Below, piece after piece: positions 55,193 to 64,000 of a DNA stretch of 64,000 nt. The translations under genes were made by a program, and so were the position numbers. The DNA comes from Portulaca oleracea. Taxonomy: Eukaryota > Streptophyta > Magnoliopsida > Caryophyllales > Portulacaceae. The stretch spans positions 8,625,501 through 8,689,500 of the forward strand of contig CM055871.1 in assembly GCA_029582165.1 (NCBI GenBank). The letters run 5' to 3'. The stretch's first letter is position 1. Each line of letters opens with the position of its first letter. Under the pieces are notes generated by a model. It saw nothing but the letters and a program-made list of their open reading frames with translations, was not told where the DNA came from and made no database searches.

Positions 55193-55653
55193 TTATCCCA
55201 TCTGCCACTGCATTCAACAAATCAGTGAAACACAATTAGTCGATTAGGCAATCACACAGTAACTTATCTAGCAGGGTGATATATTCGGAAAACAGAGATA
55301 TAATATAATATAGACAGAGTAATACTCGTGTGAAAAGACCCATAATATCAATATACCCTTCCCTAAATTTCGTAATGTGCTTTCTAGTAACCATACTTGA
55401 CTGCAAAACACTCCCATGCAAGAATGACTAAAATTTCACAGTTAGGTATGCGGTACGCCTATTGGTTCCATACCCCATTCTGAAGTTATTGATCCTAATC
55501 CTATTACTCAAGCCAACTTTCACTTGACGTATAACCTAATGAGTGACACATACTGATATCTTTTGTTATGTGTGCACCCTGCAGTTGGTAAAGGAAAAAA
55601 CATTATTTTTGCAAGTTTTCTACCTCTGACTCTTCCATTCATTTGATCCAAAC

Positions 55654-55707
<54 letters not shown>

Positions 55708-58154
55708 TTCACACACACACACACACACACAGACTTTAGTTTCTAACATGCCAATTGATTCACTACTCCATGCCAAAGTTAAAAGCTCTAAACTCTATCA
55801 CAAGCAAAAGAGCCCCTGAGACCTCTTTAGCTGAAATATCAGTCGATCACAAAAGCTTCTACAGCTGTGAAAGAGGAATAACTTTCCGATTTTAAAGGAT
55901 CAGAAAACCCGACAAAAAAAATACAGTATTAACTAAACCTAATCACTCTTACCTTCAGCGCTGGTTCACCGCTATTACTGCTAGTTGACTGCTTTGCTTT
56001 TGCAGCCTGTGCACGGACTGCTCTTCCAACAGCTGACTGCTCAAATTGCTGCTGCCTGCAGTTTAAGAAAAGATTAAAACAATTAGAACTGCATCAGACA
56101 TAAATTGCATCGTTAAGGTCACTTTACATCTCACTGATGGTCTTGAAACATACAACTCTTGAATTGGAGAGTCAATAATATGGTATATGCTAAGGGAAGG
56201 TCTGGAGAAGAACTGTCAAATTCTTTTGTTAATTACACATATCAGTTCCCAGTCATACATAATAGCAAATCTCTAAGGGTACGTTTGTCATTTGGTTGGT
56301 CAAAAACCTGGGGGAAATTATCAATTTTTCAAGGTTGACTTATTTTCCTCATGTTTGGTTGTAGGCTGACATTGGGAAAAACTTTACGCGGGACCCACCA
56401 TTTCCTACATTTTCCAAAGGAAAATTTTCCTTGGGGGGGCAAAGGGAATTTTTTCTCGGGGAAATCTTTCCGGTAAAGGGAAATTTTTACCGGGTAAATC
56501 TTTCCCACGGAAAACTTACCATGGAAAATTTTCCTTATGGTTCCTACCAAACACTCCCTAAGTGTATCATTATCTCTTTTCCCATTTTATTGTGGAAGTG
56601 AGGAACCCGTCTGATTTTAGAGCAAGGTATCAAGATGAAATCGACAATAAGAACATTGTATTTTGCAATGAGCTGAACGAAAGAAACCCAGAATCTAGTT
56701 CACTTGATTAAGTCTCAACGATTTCAACTTTAACAAGGCCGGCAAGATTATACTCCTATACGGCTCAAAATGTAGAAACTCCCAACTTTTCTATGTTCTT
56801 TCCAGCATCCTAGAATTCTGATTGCATTTAGCAGTTAGTTTCATATTGTCCTGTATCAATTCCTATCAAACTATCCATATAGATTTTACAGAAAAGAAAA
56901 GTAGGACAGAGATAAAACAGTGACTGTGAATTTTGTCAGTTTCTAAACCAAACGCCAAATCAAACCCTACCAAAGTCACCACCATGGCCAGAAATGGTTT
57001 CAATCTAACCTAATAAAAGTTTAAACGTTCTAGGCATCATCTACCCACCATTCTCACATCCGTCCAACAAAATCAACCAATTTAGACACACGAATTGCGA
57101 CAACTACAATCATTCAGAAACAAGGAAATTCAGCGAGAACAATTCCAAAACTCAAGGAATCATCATCAAACACGTCCAGCCAATTCAAAATGAAGTCAAT
57201 GAAGAAGACCGTAAATCTAAATCACAAATATCGAATCCAAAGGCGGCGAAAATGAACAGAAGCAAAACCAAACCAATTCGAATCAGATGAAACCAAATCA
57301 AATCAAAAGAGGAGTTAATGGAACGCTGAAAACATCATACTACGCATCATATGCATCAGTCTCACATCCGCCCAACAAAATCAACCAATTTAGATACTCG
57401 AATTGTGACAACTACAATCATTCAGGCATGACAAAATTCAACAAGAACCATTCCAAAACTCAAGCGATCATCATCAAACACATCCAGCCAATTCAAACCG
57501 AAATCAATGAAGAAGACCGTAAATCTAAATCACAAACATCGAATCCAAAGGCGGTGAAAATGAACAGAAGCAAAATCAAACCAAATCAAATTGGAAGAGG
57601 AGTTAATGGAACGCAGAAAACATCGCACTACGCATCATTCTCACATCCGTCCAGCAAAATCAACCAATTAAGATACACGAATTGTGACAATTATCATTCA
57701 AGCATGAGGAAATTCAACGAGAACTATTCCCAAACTCAAGCAATCATCAAACACATGACGAAAATCATATTGCGAGAGGAGTTAATCGAAAGCTGGAATC
57801 ATCGCACTACAGCATCATACACAGCATTCTCACATCCGTTCAACAAAATCAACCAATTTAGATCATTCAGACATGACGAAAATCAACGAGAACGATTCCA
57901 AAACTCAAGCAATCATCAAACACATCCAGCCAATTCAAAACGAAGTCAACGCGCAGACAACGAAAACGAACAGGAAACAAAATCAAATCAAACCAAATCA
58001 AATCAAATCAAAATTGAGAGAAGAGTCAATTGAATTACCTGCGTTCGGCTGCTTCTGCGGCTTTGGCGCGAGCTTCTTCGGAGGCTTTGCGTTCTTGCTC
58101 CTTTTTCTCCTCCGACATCCCGCTGCCGAAGCATGCGGATGCGCCTTGACCCAT
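55193..58154 (-). CDS. SVIP-like small VCP/p97-interacting protein, 77 residues
   Basis: Three minus-strand coding exons, 58154-58039, 56055-55953 and 55207-55193, join in frame to 77 residues. The last exon adds only WQMG and a stop. The sequence opens MGQGASACFGSGMSEEKKEQ: a Gly2 that could be myristoylated, with a nearby Cys that could be palmitoylated. It then forms one long charged Ala-rich helix with ARAKAAEAAERRQQQ, matching the VCP-interacting motif (AAxxR core) of animal SVIP. This suggests a membrane-tethered adaptor or inhibitor of the CDC48/p97 segregase, probably in ER-associated degradation. That role is inferred from the motif; plant members of this family are little studied. 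Intron 1 (about 2 kb) contains a MITE and a degenerate tandem repeat; intron 2 (745 bp) holds a CT microsatellite. No lesion is seen. Confidence 0.82.
55656..55731. repeat. (CT)n and (AC)n microsatellites in intron 2 of the SVIP-like gene
   Basis: A CT run of about 46 bases (55656-55702) is followed by TATCTCTTTC and an AC run (55711-55731). Confidence 0.95.
56277..56558. mobile_element. Tourist-like MITE in intron 1 of the SVIP-like gene, TSD TAA
   Basis: The inverted ends GGGTACGTTTGTCATTTGG and GGTTCCTACCAAACACTCCC are flanked by TAA at 56274-56276 and 56559-56561. The interior shares GGGACCCACCATTTCC with the MITE at 34147. It has the same ends as the MITE the chromovirus landed in. Confidence 0.8.
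57040..57995. repeat. Degenerate tandem array in intron 1 of the SVIP-like gene
   Basis: The phrase CTCACATCCGYCCAACAAAA with its flanks occurs four times (starts near 57053, 57362, 57639 and 57833). Units shrink from about 310 to 280 to 195 bp. The plus strand stays open for 248 codons here only because the units lack stops; the peptide is repetitive and matches no family. Confidence 0.8.
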
Positions 58155-58715
58155 CGATTTCGCTCTTCTTCGATTAACCTAAAAGAGGTTTGATTGAAGG
58201 ATTCAATGCAGCTTCCATGGCTTCCGTTGATGGATTGAGTTATTATATCCAGACATGGCTACACGACCAATTCGTTCGTTGTATTTCAATCTCTACTCTC
58301 ACCGTCCCAAATCTCAATCTCTGTTCTTTAGTCAAAAGGATATGGATAATTTTGAAAATTTTTTTTTTATTTTTTTCAGGTGGGCACATTAAATTTAGAC
58401 CTGTCAATTCGGGTGGACGGACGATTTCAGATTGGGTTTGGTACGGGTCAATTTCCACACTTCGGGGGTGTTCAAGTCGATGTTTAGGTTGGGTGAAATT
58501 CTATCGGGTCTAAATTTTCTAGTATATATCGTTAAAATTGTGTTCAAAACCTACAAAATTCATACGGATTCGGTTCGAAACATCGGGTCAAATAAAATAT
58601 TGGTAGGTTTGTTGGGATTATTTCAAGAGTATAGTGGATTATATAACATGAAAAGTTAAGGTAAGCATGAGTCGTGCTGGCAACTAAAGAGCTAAATTAA
58701 GATTTTTAAGCTCAA
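58155..58715 (-). promoter_or_regulatory. Upstream region of the SVIP-like gene
   Basis: The minus-strand 5' UTR and promoter are expected here. A decayed repeat with CTGTCAATTCGGG starts near 58400. No sure TATA box was found. Confidence 0.35.
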
Positions 58716-58787
58716 CACGAACCGTATTGAGATAATACAGACCGTGTTGCTCTAACACGGACCGTGATGACCCTGTTATGGACCGTG
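58716..58787. repeat. Phased array of four CACGGACCGTG-like palindromes
   Basis: CACGAACCGTA (58716), TACAGACCGTG (58736), CACGGACCGTG (58756) and TATGGACCGTG (58777) lie 20, 20 and 21 bp apart. The same word in 21-bp phase occurs in the LTRs near 23856 and 29100. It may be an LTR remnant, but no LTR end was found around it. Confidence 0.7.
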
Positions 58788-59219
58788 TTGAGGCCCAGAT
58801 TCTTTTTAATCCTCCAACGACTATATAATCCTCATCATTAAGGTGTAATTTCGTATTAACACCATATTTAAGACCCCAACAGTTATATTATCTTTAGTCC
58901 ATATGATCAATTGATTTAGTCAAGATCAAGATACTCATTAAGGACCTTAATCTAGTCATTTGAGCAAACCATTATCTAATCATAACATTTTATTCTTGTA
59001 TAGACTGCAGTTATACTTTAGTGAATCAAGTGAGAAACAAAATTATTTTAAGTATGCTAAGTCAGTAAGTTTTATCCATCTGAACATTTACGGTATAGTA
59101 AATCATTCTTAAGGAAAAATAAAATCGTTCGTGACTCTTAACAATATCCAAGCAAGATAAATATTTGGTTATTATGTTCAATCTCCGTCTTGTTATATAT
59201 ACCGCAAGAGGATCATGAA

Positions 59220-60960
59220 GGCAAGAGAAAACGATGAAGTTTCCGCCGGTTAAACATCACTTTCTCCAACAAGGTCTATATTTGAATGATTAAGCCGAAC
59301 TGTGTAGCTAACCAAACAACCGCTCCATCTGCCTCCCTACAAACGCGATGGATTGTTGAATAATCGAAATGTTGGAGCAGGAATCTAATGTCATCAACGA
59401 GCTTACTAGTAGACAAAGGGATTTCACAACTCCCGTGGACCGCATCGGTGACAATTATATTACCCCTCCCACTACAATATTAGTAACACCTCTTAATAAC
59501 TCATATTTAATATCATTACGCATTACAATCGCTTCAGCTATCAGATTCAAAACCTTTCCTAAATTTAAAGAATTGCAAGCAATACATGCACCCCTCTGCT
59601 CACGAATGACAATTTCAGCGCTGAAATTGGTTTTAACTCCATCAAAATTAAGCTTCATCACATTGAAAAGGGGGGAGGAGGGGTCTAGGCCACCCAATAT
59701 GATTTCGAAGGGGAATTTAGAATATTAAGTTCCATACGGATGTCTTCAAGAATGTTATCTAATCTTAATATAATTTTCAATATAGCGTCCACTTTTTTTT
59801 AACCCTAATGAGAGTTTGAACTGGATTTGGGCGCACATTTCGGAAACAAGCTCCTTACGCGCCTTCCGTAAGCTTCATAAGAGAGCAGTTATTCTGTCAA
59901 GGTTTCAAAATTGATTATTTTGGCGGAAATCAGATAACACTTTCAACTTATTGGATTTGGTAGTGTTCGGGCATTCGGAAATCCAATTGTAATCGAGAGC
60001 ATCCAAAACAACTTTAGCCACCTACCCGTTTAAGAAAATGTGGTATTGGCCTTCAAAGGGGTGGTTACAAGTAGGGCATGTAGTATCAATGGGTATGCTC
60101 CTCTGAGATAGGGCACCTCTTGAGGAAATAACACTGTGACAAATAAGCCAAACGAAAGTTTTCAATTTAGGTTGGATGTTAAGGTTCTAAGTCCGTTTAT
60201 ATTCTTAAGGAGTGGACATTTGATCAACACCATAAACTAGCCAGGCAGAAGATTTCATAGTGAATATGTCGAAATTTGAGAGGCCCCAACAACAAACATC
60301 CTTATCTATCACAGGAATGGGGATTGCTTTTATGAGTTCAATGGAAGCTTAGTTGACAATAGTTTTGAACAAATCTAGATTCCATGTTTTGTCTCGTCTA
60401 ATGAAATAAAAGACTTTGAGATTTAAGTCGACGTCATTACTATCAGAGATGTGTTCAAGGATAAAAGCGAAGTTGAGTCTCGCCAATTATTTTTCCAAAA
60501 ATGAATGGAGTTACCGATTCTCACTATCTAACGGATTCCCTTACAAAAAGTGTTATGATTTTAAAGGATAACTTTCCAATGCTATGAGTCTCTCTTATTG
60601 TGTTTGCCTTCAAAAACGTTTTCGGTCAACGGGTACTCAGATAGGATGATATCAACCCATAGCCCTGAGCAATGTAAATATTTCCATGAAAGCTTTTTAG
60701 GAAGACAAATTTTGTTATAGGAGACCATAGGTAGACCTTTATTGGAATTAAGGTATTTCCAGGGAAAAAAAAACATTCCTATCTGTGGCATCAATTTTTT
60801 TATAGTAATGAATTTAGGGAATTGAAAACATTGCATGGTGTGAGTGGGAAACTACTCGAGATTCAATTGAATAAGGGCCACCCTACCGGCCTTGGATACA
60901 AACTCTGACTTCCATGATTAGAAAAGAGCCGCTAAAGCCCTTTTCCACTACGCGGTAAGC
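59220..60960 (-). pseudogene. Decayed L1-type LINE remnant
   Basis: On the minus strand, in order: an RT C-terminal piece (KGLPMVSYNKICLPKKLSWK, 60836-60582), a reverse-transcriptase zinc-binding domain (FVWLICHSVISSRGALSQR, then CPTCNHPFEGQYHIF; about 60182-60028), and an RNase H-like domain (MKLNFDGVKTNFSAEIVIRE, then a READGAV block; about 59697-59260). Frames are broken by many stops and shifts. 5' end and poly(A) tail were not found. The domain order is typical of plant L1 elements. Confidence 0.82.
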
Positions 60961-61401
60961 CGAATTTTAATTGATTTGACTGAAAATTCAAATACAATAT
61001 CGATTCAAATTTCTATTGTTTGAACCAAATTTAGACACAAATCTATACTTGTTCGACACAAAAAATACGTGAAAACTAGGCATTAATTCGTGCAATATCC
61101 GGTTTGTCTGAACTTGAAATCATCCGGACCTGAATTTTTGACAACTTTAATCAAGACCTGTAAAGTTAGATGGTAGACAGGCGAGGATAAAAACTTACCA
61201 AAAATTATCATAATTTACCAAAAATTACCGAAACTCACCGTACCTATCAAAAATAATATTTAACATACAAATTGAAAGTTACCGAAATTCACCAAAACTT
61301 ATCAGAAACAACATTTATCATTTGCCATATCTACCATTTAACACTGAATTTTAAAGACTCTTGAAAATAAAATAATACAATGAACTTAGGCCATATTTAA
61401 A
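60961..61401. other. Intergenic DNA with decayed repeat
   Basis: 60960-61150 holds the dispersed family also found in ABF intron 1. 61190-61320 repeats ACCAAAAATTACC-type words. No gene seen. Confidence 0.45.
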
Positions 61402-61761
61402 CAAAAAATTACTTAGAAGTACCCTAACTTTTGGTGAAATGTTTTTCTGATACCCCAACTTTTTAAAACTAATTTTGGGGTACCCTAACTTTTAAAATTA
61501 GAAATAATTTGGTGAATTTTCGGCCAATTATTTGAATTCAACGGTGAGTTTTAGGCGGGAAATTGATTAAGTGTTTTTGTGGATAAAGCTGCCCTTTGTT
61601 TTCGTGGACGAAAATGATTTGAATCAATCGGAGTTTTGCCGGAAATTCACCTAGTAATTTCTAATCCTAAAAGTTAAGGTACCCCAAAATTAGTTTTGAA
61701 AAGTTAGGGTACCAAAAAATTGTTTCTTCAAAAGTTAGGGTACCTCTAAGTAATTTTTTTG
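61402..61761. mobile_element. Mutator-like MITE, perfect 9-bp TSD, upstream of the PABP gene
   Basis: ATATTTAAA lies at 61393-61401 and 61762-61770. The ends CAAAAAATTACTTAG and CTAAGTAATTTTTTTG open long inverted arms. It is the same family as 37379-37730. It ends about 375 bp before the PABP TATA box. Confidence 0.88.
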
Positions 61762-62025
61762 ATATTTAAAGAACCCTGTTCTTCGGTTAGGTTGAATATA
61801 AAACTCTCAACTTATTATAACTTATTCAAACCGAACACAATTCTCAAAAAAACATACATTCTAAAAAACACAATTTTCAAAAAAATCATCGTGACTTATT
61901 CAAAAAAACCTAAAAATAACCTAACCATAAAACAACGTACTAACCATGGGTTAATATAATACCTAGATTACTAGTAGATTGAATTTGTTGATAAGTTCGG
62001 ATTTGATTGTGATCCCCTGGGTCGC

Positions 62026-62142
62026 GGCCCAGATTTTCGGCGTGATCACCGTGCAGTTAGTTAATCAATCTATCAAATCCAATTCCTCAACGAAATGCGA
62101 TAGGGTTTTTCATTAGCCGCCGATATTCCCCCCCTATATAAA
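62026..62142 (+). promoter_or_regulatory. PABP promoter with site II, telo-box and TATA
   Basis: GGCCCA (62026-62031, reverse of the TGGGCC site II element), TAGGGTTT (62101-62108, reverse telo-box) and TATATAAA (62135-62142) occur in this order upstream of the leader. Site II plus telo-box is the known signature of plant genes for the translation machinery in dividing cells. Confidence 0.7.
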
Positions 62143-62285
62143 CCCCAACAGTTACTTCCCCCGATGGTTTGCGGTGCAGTTACCTCTGCCCTCCCCCCGG
62201 AAAAAAATTTATCCTCCTCTCTCTCTCTCTCTCTACACATCTCCTTTTTCCGGTCGCCGGCGTTCGATTCTCCGGCGAATTATCG

Positions 62286-62382
62286 GTGAGTCACTCAATC
62301 ATTCATTGTTCCTGAAGTTATCGTCGGTTTCTAGGGTTACGACTTACGACTCTGCGCGTTACTTTCTGCGTCGCTGTTTTAG
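62286..62382 (+). other. Putative 5' UTR intron of the PABP gene
   Basis: A strong donor (ATCG then GTGAGTCA at 62286) and a T-rich acceptor (GCTGTTTTAG ending at 62382) bound a 97-base intron. Use is unproven. Confidence 0.4.
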
Positions 62383-62443
62383 GAAGAGGAGACGCAATCT
62401 GTGAGAGTAACGAAAGGAATTGAATTGAATTGAATTTTTTTGG

Positions 62444-62472
62444 AGAAAAAAAAACAAAAAAAAGGAGAAAAA
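62444..62472 (+). promoter_or_regulatory. A-rich leader tract before the PABP start codon
   Basis: About 29 bases that are nearly all A with a few G and one C run up to the ATG. PABP mRNAs in animals carry A-rich leaders that bind PABP and repress translation; a similar feedback here is an inference. Confidence 0.5.
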
Positions 62473-64000
62473 ATGGCGCAGGTTCAAGTGCAGCCTCAGT
62501 CGCCGGCGACGGCGGTGAACGGAACTCCGGCGGCGAATGCTGGCGCCGGTGCCGGAGCGTTTGTGACGACGTCGCTTTATGTCGGCGACCTTGACGCGAG
62601 TGTCAATGACTCGCAGCTTTACGATCTGTTCAATCAGGTTGGACAGGTGGTTTCTGTTAGGGTTTGCAGGGATTTGAGCACTCGGCGGTCTCTTGGATAT
62701 GGTTATGTCAACTACAGCAACGCTCAGGATGGTAAGAACTAGAAAATCGTGTATTTGGATTTGTTTTTGTTACTGTATTATTGCTGTTTGTATGTGACTT
62801 TGATGTTTCATGTGTGGTTGTTACATTGTTAAGTAGTGGCTACTTTATATGTGCAGTTTTAGTCAGTGCGAAAGGAATAAGTTATTGACTATTTCACAGC
62901 ATTTGGGATTGGTTATCTGTGCATTTTTCATTAGGGCGAAAGGAAAAAGTAATTGAGCATTTCACAGCATTTGGGATTGGTTATCTTATCTGTGAATTTT
63001 TAGTCCGTGGGGACAAGTAGGAATTCCCATTTCTCAAGTTTAAGGTTGTAATGTGGTGGTGTACTTATCTGTGAAGTCTAAGCTGAGAATACTTTGTAGT
63101 GTAGAACTGATTCATATAGATATGATGGGCATCCAATTGGTTTTCGGAAGGTTTTATGAGGTTTTGCAGGAATGAGCTTCTCATGCGTGGTTTTGTCTAG
63201 GAGTTTGTTGTTGTTATTCGTATGGATTTGAATTGACCGGTCAATTACAGCATTTTTCAAATATGAGCAATGGTTGTAGTGTATTGAATCATATCGTTTC
63301 TTGTTCTTCTTGTTTCAGCTGCAAGAGCGTTGGAGGTGTTGAACTTCACCCCCCTTAATGGAAAGACAATTAGAGTTATGTATTCACACCGTGACCCCAG
63401 TATCCGGAGAAGCGGGGCTGGGAATATATTCATTAAGGTAATTGCTTTGTTGCTTATCTCTTTTTTTTTTTTTTATGCTTCCTGGCATTGCAAGTGAATG
63501 TGATTAAACTTGCTGATAAAATTTTCTGACTTCTCATTTACATTTTTCTTTGAAATGAAGTTATTGTTCTTGCAGTAGTATTGTTCTTGCTGTTTGTGTA
63601 TTGCGTTGTCTAGGACTCTTTACCCTCTTGATGAACTTTAGTTAATGAGTCCAGACTGTGCTTATGCGTGCTTCCTTGGGAGTTTGTTGTTGTAGTATTG
63701 TTTCCTTCCATTTTTTTGTTATTTTTCTTTGTTAGTGGGCAAGTGAGATTGCTGGTATTGTTGTGATTTGCTCTCTTTCTGATGTATATTTGTCAACTTT
63801 AGCTGTTGCCTCTCTAACTATCTTTTTCGTTTGTCATTTGTTGCAGAATTTGGACAAAACTATTGACAATAAGGCTTTGCATGATACCTTTTCTGCTTTT
63901 GGGAACATTCTATCATGCAAGATAGCAACTGATTCTAGTGGCCAGTCTAAGGGCTATGGTTTTGTGCAGTTTGATAGTGAAGAATCTGCTCAAAAAGCAA
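62473..64000 (+). CDS. PABP: Cytoplasmic poly(A)-binding protein, N-terminal part
   Basis: Binds mRNA poly(A) tails and links them to translation initiation and mRNA stability in the cytoplasm. Exons in the window are 62473-62731, 63319-63437 and 63847 to beyond 64000, all in frame (177 codons seen). The start MAQVQVQPQ matches class II plant PABPs (PAB2/PAB8 type). RRM1 shows RNP2 (LYVGDL, about residue 36) and RNP1 (LGYGYVNY, about 75). RRM2 begins NIFIKNL, split by an intron between Lys126 and Asn127, with RNP1 KGYGFVQF near residue 163. The linker contains [16 protein letters not shown], nearly identical across the family. RRM3, RRM4 and the C-terminal MLLE domain lie outside the window. 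No lesion is seen. The exact paralogue is not resolved. Confidence 0.95.

Noticed and set aside
57287..58033. 248-residue plus-strand frame
   Set aside because: Open only because a tandem intronic repeat lacks stops; composition is Asn/Lys/Gln-rich and repetitive, with no family match.
62174..62404. 76-residue frame upstream of PABP as a gene
   Set aside because: It begins at a non-ATG codon, crosses a likely leader intron and is mostly CT-repeat; leader sequence is the simpler reading.
1..64000. An operon-like or defence-type new gene system
   Set aside because: All host genes are monocistronic, spliced and of familiar plant families; the rest is transposon-derived.

Overview
This is plant nuclear DNA, most likely from a eudicot. 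It is AT-rich and carries spliced genes with GT-AG introns, telo-box and site II promoter motifs, and dense transposable elements (TEs). I recognise five host genes. The first, on +, is an ABF2/AREB1-like bZIP factor of abscisic-acid signalling (1075-4664, 4 coding exons). The second, on -, is a GALS-type GT92 galactan beta-1,4-galactosyltransferase (15947-7759, 3 exons). The third, on -, is a large acidic protein with a C-terminal RING, a likely E3 ligase (38241-32296, 8 exons). The fourth, on -, is a 77-residue SVIP-like small protein (58154-55193, 3 exons, the last with only 15 coding bases). The fifth, on +, is the start of a cytoplasmic poly(A)-binding protein (62473 to the window edge). 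All splice joins were made by eye and keep the reading frame.

Most of the remaining sequence is transposable elements, many with visible target-site duplications (TSDs). Two nested complexes dominate. A Reina-like chromovirus (19368-31137, TSD GTGTT) sits inside a Tourist-like MITE. It is itself split by a younger, inverted, non-autonomous Athila-like element (22842-29522, TSD CTTGG) that encodes only Gag and protease. A decayed Copia element (40207-51927, TSD TTACC) carries three things: a hAT-like insert in its 5' LTR, a reversed fragment of another Copia, and a second non-autonomous element primed by tRNA-Asp (45284-51080). Around these lie Stowaway-, Tourist-, Mutator- and hAT-like miniature elements, several in introns, plus LINE remnants and possible SINEs.

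The five host genes do not form an obvious pathway; they look like ordinary neighbours separated by TE-filled DNA. I found no operon, CRISPR array, tRNA, rRNA or clear new multi-gene system. The most unusual signals are these: 20-21-bp-phased arrays of the palindrome CACGGACCGTG in LTRs and once outside any recognised element; two RT-less elements that share LTR ends, primer site and a second polypurine tract; a three-fold repeated glycosylatable stem motif in the GALS protein; a telo-box hairpin just before the ABF start codon; and a duplicated splice acceptor in its leader.
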